From CAVZTA01 sp963778025 (lineage in GTDB: Bacteria > Chloroflexota > Limnocylindria > Limnocylindrales > CSP1-4), in assembly GCA_963778025.1 (NCBI GenBank), contig CAVZTA010000009.1, positions 248,001 through 312,000 on the forward strand: 64,000 nt of DNA. The letters run 5' to 3'. The notes beneath the pieces were generated by a model that saw only the letters and a list, made by a program, of their open reading frames with translations, was not told the DNA's origin and searched no databases. Positions within the stretch are counted from its first letter, which is position 1, and each line of letters opens with the position of its first letter. This document shows, one piece after another, positions 1 through 9,581 of this stretch. The translations under genes and the position numbers were made by a program.

Positions 1-2018
1 CGGTAGCCGCCGATCCGGATCTGGTCGTAGCCGAACGAGAGGTTGGGCGTCCGATCCGTTCCCAGGACGTACGCGACGGAGTCGACCGCGCGCCGCGGCT
101 GGACCATGCCCGAGCCTGCGAGGCGGGCGTTGAACGGCGAGACCTTCGCCTGGACGGCGGTCCCGACGATGAGCGACTTGATCTGCTCCGGCCGGAAGCC
201 CGGGTGGCGCTGGCGCACGAGCGCCGCGACACCGGCGACGTGCGGCGAAGCCATCGAGGTGCCGGAGAGCGTGTTGGCCTTGAAACCCAGGCCAGCGCCG
301 GTCGAGACGATGTTCTCGCCGGGTGCGCTGACGTCGGGCTTCTGGGCGCTGTCGCCGAGCCTCGGGCCGCCGGAGGTGAAGTCCGAGCTGCCCAGGAAGT
401 GGTCGTTGGGGATGCCGGGGCCGGTGGCCAGGGTGGCTGCCGTCCCGTCGGCGGCCGTCAGGCCGGCCTTGGCCGCGCGGGCCACGCCGACCATGGGGAT
501 GTCGAAGAGCGACGGCGAGTAGCCCAGGAAGGCGGGCAGCTCGTTGAGCGGGACGTCATCGCGGTTGATGACGATGACGCCGACCGCGCCGGCCTCCTGG
601 GCGGCCGCGCCCTTGTCGACGAACGCACAGACGCCACGCTGGATGACGGCGATCGAGTTCGCCGGCAGGGTGCCGTAGTCGGCGGCGTGGCAGCCCAGGT
701 GCTCGTCACCCTCACCGGTGATCGGGTCGATCGGCGTGCCCGGGTCGTCCACGATGACCTGCAGCGTGCCCGCGACCGGGAGCTCCGGGAAGGCGTTCTG
801 GTTGATGCCGTTGACGTCGGTGCCGGTCGCGCGGTCGACGGTCGCACCCGGGTACTGCGCGATGGTGTCGACCGAGGCGACGGCGATGACGCCGGTCGCG
901 TTGCCCGGCGTGCCGGTCATGTACGCGTTGTTGCCGTCGTTGCTCGCCGTGGAGACGACGACCACGCCCGATGCGACCAGCGCATCGCTGGCCAGCGCGT
1001 CCGCGGTCTCGGGGCCGCCCGCGCCGCCGATCGACATGTTCACGACGTCGATGCCGTCGGCATGCGTGGCGTTGTACTCGCCGACCCACTCGAGCGCGTC
1101 GGTCGTGAGGGTCGTCGAGCCCTCGCAGCCGAAGATCTTGAGGGCGATCAGCTTCGCCTTGGGCGCAACGCCCGGCCCGATGCCGAACGACGTCTGGTAG
1201 GTGGTCGAGTCGTAGGGACCCGTGTACGTCGTGTGGTCCGACTTCACACCGAAGCCGGCTGCCGTGCCGGCGACGTGCGAGCCGTGGCCCACGCCGGTGC
1301 AGTCGAGCGGATCGGGATCGGGCTGCGGGATCTCGGACCCGTCGTCCGCGGCTGCGTCGTAGTCGTCACCCGCGAAGTCCCAGCCGTCGATGACCTTCGC
1401 GGTCGGGAACGTGCCGTCCTCGATGATCGAGCTGTCGTTGGCCTCGTACGCCTCGACGGTGCCGGGACCGCCGAAATTCGCGTGCGTGTAGTCGATGCCG
1501 CCGTCGATGACCGCGATGGTCTGCCCGTTGCCGGTGGCGCCGTAGTCCTGCCACGCAAGCGGGGCGCCGATGAACGGCACGCTCTTCGCGTTGTCCATGT
1601 AGTGCTGGGTCACCGCGTGGACGGCCTTGACGCCCGGGAGCTTCGCGAGCGCGCCCAGCCGACGGCTGGGGACCCGGAGCTGGATGCCGTTGAGGGTGTA
1701 CTGGTACTGCCTCTCGATCTTGCCGCCGAGCTTGCGGATCCCAGCGCCGAGCTTGTCCTGGTTCGCCTTGAGCTGGCGCGCGGTCGCCACCTGCTGCGCC
1801 CGCGAAAGCCGGCGGGGCGCGACGCTGGCCTGGTCGAGCTCGACGATGACCTCGACGTCGCGACCGTTGATGACCTGCTGGACGAGCGACTTGTCGAACT
1901 TGGTGACATCGAGCCGCTCGAACTGGCGCTTGGGACCGGCGGCGATGGTGCCGGCGGGTGCCGCGAGCGAGATCACCAGGGCCGATGCCGCCAGAGCGGC
2001 CAACAGCCTCCGCTTCAT
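1..2018 (-). CDS. Secreted S8 (subtilisin-like) serine peptidase, C-terminus cut by window edge
   Basis: A secreted subtilisin-family endopeptidase. The first 672 residues lie in the window and the gene runs off the left end. The ATG at 2018 has a strong SD (GGGAGGAG) just upstream. Residues 1-28 are a Sec signal peptide (basic MKRR, then an Ala/Leu-rich core). Residues ~35-140 resemble an I9-type inhibitory propeptide. The catalytic triad is complete: Asp in AVIDGGIDYTH (~residue 172), His in GHGSHVAGT (~245) and Ser in GTSMASPHVAG (~587). The oxyanion Asn region reads STASNDGNN. Between His and Ser sits a PA-like insert (…IQRGVCAFVDKG…AGVIVIN-type), as in large extracellular subtilisins. 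Family assignment is certain; substrate is unknown. The frame is intact as far as it can be read. Confidence 0.95.
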   Translation of the reverse strand, partial: MKRRLLAALAASALVISLAAPAGTIAAGPKRQFERLDVTKFDKSLVQQVINGRDVEVIVELDQASVAPRRLSRAQQVATARQLKANQDKLGAGIRKLGGKIERQYQYTLNGIQLRVPSRRLGALAKLPGVKAVHAVTQHYMDNAKSVPFIGAPLAWQDYGATGNGQTIAVIDGGIDYTHANFGGPGTVEAYEANDSSIIEDGTFPTAKVIDGWDFAGDDYDAAADDGSEIPQPDPDPLDCTGVGHGSHVAGTAAGFGVKSDHTTYTGPYDSTTYQTSFGIGPGVAPKAKLIALKIFGCEGSTTLTTDALEWVGEYNATHADGIDVVNMSIGGAGGPETADALASDALVASGVVVVSTASNDGNNAYMTGTPGNATGVIAVASVDTIAQYPGATVDRATGTDVNGINQNAFPELPVAGTLQVIVDDPGTPIDPITGEGDEHLGCHAADYGTLPANSIAVIQRGVCAFVDKGAAAQEAGAVGVIVINRDDVPLNELPAFLGYSPSLFDIPMVGVARAAKAGLTAADGTAATLATGPGIPNDHFLGSSDFTSGGPRLGDSAQKPDVSAPGENIVSTGAGLGFKANTLSGTSMASPHVAGVAALVRQRHPGFRPEQIKSLIVGTAVQAKVSPFNARLAGSGMVQPRRAVDSVAYVLGTDRTPNLSFGYDQIRIGGY

Positions 2019-2373
2019 GCTCCTCCCTTCCCGGGATCGACCCGGGTTCCTCCCGTTCGCCGCCCACGGCGGCGATCCTGTGCCTGCGACGGGGCGCGCT
2101 CACGCCGGGCCTCCAACGCCCGGCTTGGGCCGTGGATCCCCCGGATGTCCTCCCTGCGCGGGGCGCGCGCGGCCATGGATGGCACGCGGGTCGTGCGTCG
2201 TCCCGACGCGATGCGCTGCGAGCCCGGACTCTCCTCCCGGGCGGATGGCGCGACGCTACCGCGCCGCGCTGGCGGCGGTCAACTTTCATCGACGTGACGA
2301 TGCCGTGTCCGGCTTTGGCGACGCCGCTGTGATGCGCACGGGGCCACGCTGGGCGTCCCCAGGAGGTGCACGC
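2019..2373. other. Intergenic region between divergent peptidase and Usp-like genes
   Basis: No convincing gene on either strand. It must hold the promoters of the two divergent neighbours, but no clear -35/-10 pair stands out. A perfect CCCGGG-ATCGA-CCCGGG hairpin lies at 2030-2046, within the peptidase 5' leader and directly upstream of its SD, where it could affect translation initiation (inference). Confidence 0.5.
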
Positions 2374-2841
2374 ATGACCGACGACCAGCGGACGATCGTG
2401 GCCGTCACCGGCGAGGACGATCGCTACGCGCCGGTCCGCTCCCGCGCGAGCGCGATGGCGGCCGGCAGCCCCTCGACCGTGATCCTGTACGACGTGGACG
2501 CCGCGGGCGTGTTCTCGTCGCCCGTCCCGACCGAGTGGTCGGGCGAGGGTGAGCAGCAGCTGACCCCGGAGCGGATGGGGCCCGACGAGCTCGAAGCGCA
2601 GGGCCGCAAGCCGCTCGCGGACCAGGTGCGGAACCTGCGCGACGTCGGTGTCGACGCCTGGGCGTGGCTGCCCACGTCCGCAGATGCGAGCGCCCTCGCC
2701 GAGTACGCCGAGCGGCAGGGCGCGGACGTCATCCTCGTCCCGAAGGACCTGGAGGAGCCGGGCCTGCTCGAGCGACTGCAGGGCAAGGATGCGTCGAGCG
2801 CGCGCGACGAGACGCGCATCCCGGTGGTCGCGGTCGGTTGA
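2374..2841 (+). CDS. Universal-stress-protein-like cytoplasmic protein
   Basis: A 155-residue soluble protein. The ATG at 2374 follows an ideal SD (AGGAGGT at 2361), which decides the start over an open frame that extends further upstream. The β-strand TIVAVTGEDD at the N-terminus, the acidic middle and the C-terminal ADVILVPKDLEEPG…RIPVVAVG recall the UspA α/β fold, where the last strand commonly reads IPVxxVP. The usual ATP-binding G-2x-G-9x-G-S/T signature is not evident, so nucleotide binding is doubtful. Function is unknown. It stands alone between the divergent peptidase and the GNAT gene. Confidence 0.6.
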   Translation: MTDDQRTIVAVTGEDDRYAPVRSRASAMAAGSPSTVILYDVDAAGVFSSPVPTEWSGEGEQQLTPERMGPDELEAQGRKPLADQVRNLRDVGVDAWAWLPTSADASALAEYAERQGADVILVPKDLEEPGLLERLQGKDASSARDETRIPVVAVG

Positions 2842-2911
2842 CCGCTCGCGTCGGGCCGACCGCGCGACCGCTGCTGACCGCCGAGCGGCTCCGGGCGTAG
2901 GCTGCGCGGCC

Positions 2912-3411
2912 ATGGAGCTGCGCGGCGAACGGGTCGTCCTCCGGCCGATGACCGAGGCGGATCGTCCCTCGTTGGAGGCCATCGTCGCCGACCCCGCGGT
3001 GGCCGAGTACTGGGGCAGCGACACGTGTCGAGCTCGAGCCGCCCGGCGGCGAGGAGCCGGTCCACCAGTGGGTCGTCCTCGTCGATGGCGCCGTCGCGGG
3101 CTACGTCCAGGCGTACGAGGAGCTCGAGCCGCAGTACACCTACGCGGGGATGGACATCTTCCTGGCGCCCGCGTTCCACGGTCGCGGGCTCGGCCCGGAG
3201 GTGCTGCGGGTGGTCGCGCGATGGCTGATCGACGTCCGTGGGCACCATCGGCTGGTCATCGATCCCCGCGCGGACAACGCGCGCGCGGTCGCCGCCTACG
3301 AGCGCATCGGGTTCCGGCGGGTCGGCGCTCCTTCGGCAGTACGACCGCGGCCGGGACGGGGTCCTGCGCGACGGCCTGCTGCTCGACCTGCTGGCCGACG
3401 AGCTGCGTTGA
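2912..3411 (+). pseudogene. GNAT N-acetyltransferase (AAC(6')-like), frame broken twice
   Basis: A GNAT-family acetyltransferase of about 165 residues when repaired. It opens with MELRGERVVLRPMTEAD, the typical RimJ/AAC(6') β1-α1. The frame shifts near 3025 (from …AEYWGSDT into VELEPPGGEEPVHQWVVL) and again near 3325 (from …YERIGFRRVG into LLRQYDRGRDG). The core holds the acetyl-CoA loop FHGRGLGPEVL and the motif-B stretch NARAVAAYERIGF, both well preserved. The total length of 500 nt minus two bases divides by three, so two single-base insertions explain the break. Similarity continues across both breaks, so a sequencing error is at least as likely as a real pseudogene. The acetyl acceptor cannot be told. 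Confidence 0.75.
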
Positions 3412-3420
3412 TGGCGCTCG

Positions 3421-4985
3421 CTACGACGGCGGGTAGCCGGTGATCCGGCGGATGGCGGCGTAGAGCGGCTTCAGCTTGCCGTACATCGGCAGGTAGACGC
3501 CCCGGTAGAGGTCCTCGTAGAGCCGGTGCCGCTCGGGGTCCGGGTCGCGCGTCTCCACCACCCTCGTCATCGCGCTGACAGCCGTCTCGAAGCTCGGCTG
3601 GAGGCCCAGGCCGACCGCGGCGTCGATGGCCGCACCGAGACCGCTCGTCTCGTGGGTGTGGGGCCGCGACGTGGGCAGGCCGAAGACGTCGGCGGTGAGC
3701 TGGATCGCCGAGGGGCTCTGGCTGCCGCCGCCCGAGACGCGCAGCTCGCGGATGGGCACCTTCGTGCGCTTCACCGTGAGCTCCGCTCCCTCGCGCAGCG
3801 CATAGGCCAGACCTTCGATGATCGCCCGGTAGAGGTGCGCGCGCGTGTGGACGTCGCCCCAGCCGATGACCGCGCCCTTCGCCTCCGGGCCGGGCTTGCG
3901 CACGCCGGGTGACCAGTACGGTTGCAGGACGAGGCCCATCGCACCCGGCGGGGTCGCCGCGAGGAGCTCGTCGAACAGCTCCTCGGCCTCGCGGCCGAGC
4001 TCCTGCGATCGCGCGACCTCGCGTTCGCCGAACTCGCGCTTGAACCACTCGACCATCCAGTAGCCGCGGTAGATGTTGACCTCGAGCGAGTACGACCCGG
4101 GCACGGCCGCGGGGTAGGGCGGGACCACGCGCACGACCTCGTGGTAGCGGCGATGGGTCGTGTTGATCGACGCGGTGGTCCCGAGCGAGATCGCGCCGAT
4201 GTGGGGTTCGAGCGCGCCCGCGCCGAGGACCTCGCAGGCCTTGTCGCCGGCCGCCGCGATGAGCGGCAGGTCCTTCGGGATGCCGGTGTGGTCCGCGGCG
4301 GCGTCGGTGATGGTCCCCAGCGGTCTGCGCCGGTGGGATGAGCTCCGGCAGCCACGCCGGGTCGACCGGGATGGCCGTCCAGCGCCAGTCGCCGGGCTTC
4401 GCCCATCGCAGGGCGCGGTAGTCGAAGGGGAGGAAGCCGACCTGCGACGCGACGCTGTCGACGAAGCGGCCCGTCAGCCGATGCGTCAGGAACCCGCTGA
4501 GGAGCAGATACCGCTCGATGCGCCGCCACGTCTCGGGCTCCTGCGTGCGGAGGACGTTCGCCTCCGCCTCGGCGCGGAGCGTCGCGACCGTCTCCTCGAC
4601 GCGAAGGACCCTGGATGCGAGGCCGAAGACGCCGCCCATCGGCGGCAGGCCCTCGGCGCGCCGGCGGTCGAGCCAGACGATCGCGGGCCGGAGCGGCGTC
4701 CCGTCGCGGTCCGTCACGACGACGGTGCCGCGCTGCGTGGTCAGCGCCACTCCGGCGAGCGCATCGCGGCGCACGTCCGGCAGCACCCACAGCGCGCGAC
4801 ACGCCTCGCCCAGCGCACGCCAGTAGACCTCGGCGTCCTGCTCCGCGACGCCGGGTGGCCTGCCCGCTTCGTACGCCGCGATGGGCACGCGGCTCCTGGC
4901 CACGATGGCGCCGGTCGGGTCGATGACCATCGCCCGGACGCTCTGTGTCCCGACGTCGAGCGCGAGGATGTGGTCGGCCGGTCAC
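3421..4985 (-). CDS. FGGY-family carbohydrate kinase, two apparent frameshifts
   Basis: A sugar/polyol kinase of the FGGY (xylulokinase/glycerol kinase) superfamily, ~520 residues when repaired. The N-terminal phosphate-binding motif LALDVGTQSVRAMVID, then VTDRDGTPLRPAIVWLDRR, the ADP-binding LGTTASINT and the C-terminal signature LRVSGGGSQSPSAIQLTADV are all present. One break near 4975-4981 separates the likely GTG start (overlapping the upstream stop as GTGA) from DHILALDVGTQ. Another near 4316-4324 joins ELIPPAQT to LGTITDAAADHTG. Both would be cured by losing one base. Substrate is not evident; the co-transcribed AGPS-like flavoprotein suggests a polyol or glycerol-like substrate (inference). 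Confidence 0.85.
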
Positions 4986-6568
4986 ACGAGCACGCCCGGG
5001 TTCATGAGCCCGTCCGGGTCGAAGGTGCCGATCGCGGCCCGGAGCGCGGCCATGCCCAGCTCGCCCTTCTCGGCGGGCAGGTACGGCGCGTGGTCGACCC
5101 CGATGCCGTGGTGGTGGCTGATGGTGCCGCCGCCCGCGGCGATGGCGTCGGACGCGGCGGTCTTCAGCGTGCGCCACCGCTGGAGCGTCACGTCCGGGTC
5201 GGTGGCGATCCGGTAGAGGTACGTGACGTACAGGCTCGACCCCGACGGGTACACGTGCGAGAGGTGGCTGAACACGTGCACGCGCTCGCCCTGGTCGTCG
5301 AGCCCGTGGCGAAGGGCATGCGCCACGTTCGTGGCCACCGCGGGGAGGCGTGTCCAGTCGGTCGCCGTCTCGAGCGTGTCGGACGCGTAGCCGGCCTCCC
5401 AGAGCGTGTTCCGGAGATATGGCGCGCGGAACCGGCCACGACGCCACGAGGCGGCGAGACCCGGCACGCCCACGGCCCCGTGCCCCCTGGCGATCGCGGC
5501 AGCGTCCCGGAGGGCCGCGCGGGTCGGTCCGCGGCGACCGCTGGCGCCCACGAGCAGCAGCGCCCAGCCATCGGGGACGCGTCGTGCGCGGAGGTAGGCG
5601 CGGAGCGCGCGGACCTGGCGGGGATGCTCGGCCATCGCGAGGACCGACCGGGTCTCGGTCGGGGTCGAGAGGCGGACGAACGACAGGCCGGGCCGCTGCT
5701 GCGCGAGGGCACGGGCGGCCTCGACACCGGCTTCCCATGACGGCAGGGCGTGGGCGTCGACGACGTCCAGCTCGGGGACCGGTGACGCCCGGAGGACGAC
5801 GTCGGTGAGGATCCCGAGCCGGCCTTCCGAGCCCAGGACGAGCTGGCGGAGGTCGGGACCGGCAGCCGACGCCGGGTGCGCCGGCATCGTCAACGTCCCG
5901 GCGGGCGCCTCGAGGGTCCCGCCCGCGAAGAGCGCCTCGATCCGGCCTTGTCCCAGGCTGCGCAGCCCGGCGCCGCGCGCCGCCACCCAGCCGCCGACCG
6001 TGGCGAGCTCCCACGACTGCGGCTCGTGCCCGACGGTCCAGCCCTCGGCCGCGAGCTCCGTGTCGAGCCATGGGCCGGTCGTGCCGGCGCCGACCGTCAC
6101 GAGCGCGGACCGCTCGTCGAACGCGCGGATGCCGCTGAGCCTTCCCAGGTCGACGGTGATCACCGGCCGCTCTGACGGTCGCACGGAGACGCCGCCGACG
6201 ACGCTGGTGCCGGCGCCGTAGGGGATCAGGACCGCGCCGGTGCCCGCGGCGAGCCGGAGGAGCGCCCTGACCTCGTCGCCGTCGTGGGGTCGCGCGATGG
6301 CATCCGGGACGGCGTCGAGCCGGCCGGAGCGGAGGTCGATCCAGTCGTGCAGGCTCTGGCCGCGAGCGTGTCGGATGCGATCCTCCGGGTCGACCGAGAC
6401 AAGGGGATCGTCGTCGAGGCGGCTCGGTGGGACGTGCGCGACGACCTCGCCGAGCGTCGCGTCCCTCGGCGGCGTCCCGGGCCCGACGATGCGTTCGAGG
6501 AGGCGCGCGGCGGCCTCGGGAAGCTGTGCCTGCTCCCGCTCGTCGCCCCAGCCGTTCCAGCGCCGCAT
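4982..6568 (-). CDS. FAD-linked oxidase, alkylglycerone-phosphate-synthase-like
   Basis: A 528-residue, intact flavoprotein of the FAD-binding type 4 (GlcD/VAO) superfamily. The N-terminal PP-loop region reads GAVLIPYGAGTSVVGGV and continues through VTVGAGTTGPWLDTELA to GWVAARGAGLRSLGQGRIE. The C-terminal cap has FRAPYLRNTLWEAGYASDTLETA, then HVFSHLSHVYPSGSSLYVTY, GGGTISHHHGIGVDHAPYL and FDPDGLMNPGVLV. These HHH and DP.G.MNPG signatures are those of alkyldihydroxyacetonephosphate synthase (AgpS) rather than glycolate oxidase. In bacteria, AgpS-like proteins are often oxidases or dehydrogenases of sugar or hydroxy acids. Its stop overlaps the start of the FGGY kinase, so the two are probably translated together. 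Confidence 0.88.
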   Translation of the reverse strand: MRRWNGWGDEREQAQLPEAAARLLERIVGPGTPPRDATLGEVVAHVPPSRLDDDPLVSVDPEDRIRHARGQSLHDWIDLRSGRLDAVPDAIARPHDGDEVRALLRLAAGTGAVLIPYGAGTSVVGGVSVRPSERPVITVDLGRLSGIRAFDERSALVTVGAGTTGPWLDTELAAEGWTVGHEPQSWELATVGGWVAARGAGLRSLGQGRIEALFAGGTLEAPAGTLTMPAHPASAAGPDLRQLVLGSEGRLGILTDVVLRASPVPELDVVDAHALPSWEAGVEAARALAQQRPGLSFVRLSTPTETRSVLAMAEHPRQVRALRAYLRARRVPDGWALLLVGASGRRGPTRAALRDAAAIARGHGAVGVPGLAASWRRGRFRAPYLRNTLWEAGYASDTLETATDWTRLPAVATNVAHALRHGLDDQGERVHVFSHLSHVYPSGSSLYVTYLYRIATDPDVTLQRWRTLKTAASDAIAAGGGTISHHHGIGVDHAPYLPAEKGELGMAALRAAIGTFDPDGLMNPGVLV

Positions 6569-6609
6569 CGCGCGTAATCCTGCCGGGTTCGGGGCGCTAT
6601 CGTGCGTGC

Positions 6610-6975
6610 ATGCGCGGCGATCGGATCGAGGTCGTGATCGACACCGGGGACGGGACCCAGACGTTCGACTTCGTCGCGTCGCGGAACGGCCGCCGGCTGG
6701 AGGTGGCGACCGCGCGCGGCGTGGTCGAGGTCACGGAGGTGACCCGCGGCGGCACCCCGGTCCGCACCGGCCGGTTCATGGCCACGCGCGTCGTCGCCCT
6801 CGTCGAGCATCCGGCCCTCGAGGACTCGGAGGCGCGGGTCGAGGTCGAGACACGGCGCCGGATGACGGCCGGTGAGCGAACGGGCCGCGGCCGCAAGCGC
6901 TCCGAGGCGGATCAGCTGGCGCTGATGGCCGAAGCCGAGGGCGACGGCGCTCGCCAGGCTCCCACCGAGAGCTGA
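6610..6975 (+). CDS. Hypothetical protein, 121 aa
   Basis: I do not recognise the family. The ATG at 6610 gives a 121-residue, charged, soluble protein starting RGDRIEVVIDTGDGTQTFDF. The first ~85 residues look β-rich (FVASRNGRRLEVATARGVVEVTEV) and the end is a basic tail (TRRRMTAGERTGRGRKR). No signal peptide or membrane segment is seen. It is divergent from the AGPS-like gene and convergent with the LLM gene, with codon usage like its neighbours. Confidence 0.6.
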   Translation: MRGDRIEVVIDTGDGTQTFDFVASRNGRRLEVATARGVVEVTEVTRGGTPVRTGRFMATRVVALVEHPALEDSEARVEVETRRRMTAGERTGRGRKRSEADQLALMAEAEGDGARQAPTES

Positions 6976-7030
6976 TCGCCTCGCGACATCCGGCCTCGGC
7001 GAAGGCGCCGGCGAGACGCTTGCTGCGGGC

Positions 7031-8036
7031 TCAGGCCGCCGACGCGGCCTTCGAGCGCTGGCCGCGCAGCCGCGGCAGGACGTCCTTCGCGTAGGCCTCG
7101 ATGAAGGCTGCCTGATCCGGGCCCGACCTGGTGCACGTAGACGTGGTCCACGCCCGCGTCGACGTACTCCTGGAGCGACGCGACGTGGCGGTCGATGTCC
7201 GGTCCGCATGGCGTGTGTTCGGCCAGCTGGTCCTCGGTCACCGACTTCGTGAGCTGCTCGAAGTGCAGTGGCAACGGCAATTCCTGCGACGCCATGCCTT
7301 CGATCGCGCCCGTCGGCCAGATCTCGCGGAGCGTCTTCTTCGCGGAGGCTTCGTCGCGGCCCCAGCAGACGGTCGCCTGCCCGTAGATCGGCTTGCCGCG
7401 ACCGCCGGCGCCGCGGAAGGCCTTCACGAGCTCCTTGTCGCCGGACGTGACGACCATCGCGTCGCCGATCCGTCCGGCAGCCTCGGCCGCCTTCGGCCCG
7501 CTGGCCGCATAGATCACGGGCACCGGCTCGGGCGGGGTGTCGTAGACCTTCGCGTTGACCACCGTGAAGTGCTCGCCGTAGTGGCTGAGCTGCTCACCCT
7601 TCCACAGCTCGCGGATGAGGTCGATGGCCTCCTCGAGCATCTCGGAGCGCAGCTCGTACTCCGGCCAGACGTCGCCCGTGATGTGCTCGTTGAGCGCCTC
7701 GCCGGTACCGACACCGAACCGGAACCGACCGGGCATCATCGATGCGACCGTCGCGGTCGCCTGGGCGAGGATCACCGGGTGGATACGCCCGATGGGGCAG
7801 GTGACGCCGGTGCCCACCTCGAGCGACGTCTCGTGGGCCAGTGCGCCGAGCACCGACCACACGAACGGGCTGTGGCCCTGGCGGTCGATCCACGGATGGA
7901 AGTGGTCGCTGATCATCAGGAAGTCGAAGCCCGCCTGCTCGGCGAGCTTCGCGTGCGCGATCAGGTCGTTCGGGCTGTGCTCCTCGGAGGACAGCGCGTA
8001 GCCGATCCGGAGCGGGGCGGCGGTCGTGGTGGGCAT
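7031..8036 (-). CDS. LLM-class F420-dependent oxidoreductase, C-terminal frameshift
   Basis: A luciferase-like monooxygenase-fold protein of the TIGR03557/G6PDH (F420) group, 334 residues when repaired. IGYALSSEEHSPNDLI begins the TIM barrel, followed by FDFLMISDHFHPWIDRQGHS, VGTGVTCPIGRIHPVILAQA and FGVGTGEALNEHITG, hallmarks of F420-dependent sugar-phosphate or alcohol dehydrogenases. The frame breaks at a GGGCCC at 7119-7124. Removing one base restores DHVYVHQVGPDQAAFIEAYA and a stop at 7031. It is last in a four-gene run transcribed from the AraC gene at 9581. Confidence 0.88.
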
Positions 8037-8155
8037 CGGGAACCTCCGGCGGGGTCGGAGGTCCGATGGTCGAAAACGGATGGCGACGTGCGCAGGTCAC
8101 GCACGTCGCCGGAGGTGACAGGGGAGTGGCAGCCGCCTCGTCGCGGCCCGGTCGG

Positions 8156-8605
8156 TCAGGCCGTCGCGCCCGCCTCGGCACGCTTGGCCTTGGAAGGCTT
8201 CGCCGGCTGGAGGATCCGGATCGCATTGCCGAACGGGTCACGGATCCCCATGTCGATGCCGTAGAAGTGCTCCATCGGCTCCTGGGTGATGTCGGTGACG
8301 CCGCGCTCGACGAGGGTCTCGTACAGCGCGCGGGCATCGTCGGTGTGGATGACGATCGAGCCCATGGCGCCCTTCGCGATCAGCTCGCGAAGCTGCGCCG
8401 CGGTGGCTTCGTCATGGACGGGCGGGCCGGGCTCCTCGAGGAAGATCTCGACCTCGGGATTGGCGGGGAAGCGGACCGTCAGCCAGCGGAACGGGCCCTG
8501 CTTGATGTCCTGGCCCTTCTCGAGGCCCAGCTTGTTGACGTAGAAATCGAGCGCCTCGTCCTGGTCCAGGACCTTGACGGACGTGACGGCGAGCGTGGTG
8601 GTCAT
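8156..8605 (-). CDS. VOC-family (glyoxalase/bleomycin-resistance-like) protein
   Basis: A 149-residue vicinal-oxygen-chelate protein. It opens with TLAVTSVKVLDQDEALDFYVNKLG, the standard first βαβββ half. VEIFLEEPGPP and the second half SIVIHTDDARALYETLVERGV…MGIRDPFGNAIRI follow. The DPFGN end is typical of the YwbC/PhnB-like VOC group. Metal ligands cannot be assigned with confidence. The gene is intact, 28 bp downstream of the DUF1801 gene and co-directional with it. Confidence 0.85.
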   Translation of the reverse strand: MTTTLAVTSVKVLDQDEALDFYVNKLGLEKGQDIKQGPFRWLTVRFPANPEVEIFLEEPGPPVHDEATAAQLRELIAKGAMGSIVIHTDDARALYETLVERGVTDITQEPMEHFYGIDMGIRDPFGNAIRILQPAKPSKAKRAEAGATA

Positions 8606-8633
8606 CGGGGTGTCCTCTCGTCCTGTTCCGTAC

Positions 8634-9059
8634 TCAGCTCGCGGCCTTCTTGACGAGGGCGACGATCTGCTCCTCGGCGGCCGGGGTGAGCTTGGTCAGC
8701 GCCCAGGACGTCGGCCACATCTCGCCGTCGTCGAGGTGGGCCTCCTCCTCGAAGCCGAACGTCGCGTAGCGCGACTTGAACTTCTCGGCGGGCTTGTAGA
8801 AGGCGACGACCTTGCCGTTGCGGGCATACGCGGGCATCCCGTAGTAGGTGCGGACGGTCAGCTGCGGCACCGCCGCGGTGATCAACGCGTGGAGCCGCTG
8901 CGCGATGCTGCGGTCCGGCTCGGACATCTCGGCGATCTTCGAGCGGACCTCGGCCTCGCCCTCGGCGGCGGTCTGCTGGGCCTTCGCCTCCTTGGCGCGC
9001 TCGCGCATCGCGGCCTTTTCGTCAGCGGAGAAGGTCTCGATCTTCGTCTTGGTCGGCAT
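8634..9059 (-). CDS. DUF1801 (YdhG-like) protein
   Basis: A 141-residue cytoplasmic protein with the DUF1801 signature: EPDRSIAQRLHALITAAVPQ leading to TYYGMPAYARNGKVVAFYKP, then the basic/aromatic KFKSRYATFGF and a C-terminal EEQIVALVKKAAS helix. The first ~45 residues are a charged helix rich in Ala, Glu and Lys. The fold resembles the frataxin-like YdhG/iron chaperone group; the biochemical role is not established. It is downstream of the AraC regulator. Confidence 0.85.
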   Translation of the reverse strand: MPTKTKIETFSADEKAAMRERAKEAKAQQTAAEGEAEVRSKIAEMSEPDRSIAQRLHALITAAVPQLTVRTYYGMPAYARNGKVVAFYKPAEKFKSRYATFGFEEEAHLDDGEMWPTSWALTKLTPAAEEQIVALVKKAAS

Positions 9060-9098
9060 GGCTTGCTCCTCGGGTGGTGGATCGATGTGGTCGATCGA

Positions 9099-9581
9099 TC
9101 AGGCTGAGCCCGATGCTAGGGCGGCCTCCGCGTCGCTGGCTTCTCCAAAACTGCTCGAATGGCCGTTCGTGCTCGACATCGCGCGCGGCGCGGCCCACGG
9201 CCGGGTCGCCGCCATCTGGAAGCAGTTCGGGGCGATCATCGGCTCGTGGCCTTCGCGGTAGTCGGACGGGGTCTGGCCGACGATGTCGTGGAAGGTGCGG
9301 CTGAACGTGCCGAGGCTGGTGAAGCCGACGTCGAAGCAGATGTCGGTGACGCTCCGGTCGGTCTCGCGGAGCAGGAACATCGCGCGCTCGACGCGCCGCC
9401 GCTGGAGATAGCGATGGGGCGTCTCGCCGAAGACGTCGCGGAAGCTCCGGCTGAAGTGCGCCTCGGAGATGTGCGCGACGCGCGCCACGCTGGCCACGTC
9501 GAGTGGCTCCGCGTACGCCCGGTCCATCGCATCGCGTGCGCGCAGCAGCCGCCGGTTCAGATCCTCGGCCTCGCGGGTCAC
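9099..9581 (-). CDS. AraC-family transcriptional regulator, DNA-binding domain only
   Basis: A 160-residue protein that is essentially a bare AraC/XylS DNA-binding domain. HTH1 lies at ~27-50 (LDVASVARVAHISEAHFSRS) and HTH2 at ~78-103 (SVTDICFDVGFTSLGTFSRT), preceded by the F-x-E-TP-Y-Q-R linker GETPHRYLQRRRVERA. The C-terminal ~45 residues are low in predicted structure. There is no N-terminal cupin or sensor domain, so it probably depends on a cofactor or responds through the tail. It is first in a co-directional set with DUF1801, VOC and LLM genes and likely controls them. Confidence 0.9.
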   Translation of the reverse strand: MTREAEDLNRRLLRARDAMDRAYAEPLDVASVARVAHISEAHFSRSFRDVFGETPHRYLQRRRVERAMFLLRETDRSVTDICFDVGFTSLGTFSRTFHDIVGQTPSDYREGHEPMIAPNCFQMAATRPWAAPRAMSSTNGHSSSFGEASDAEAALASGSA

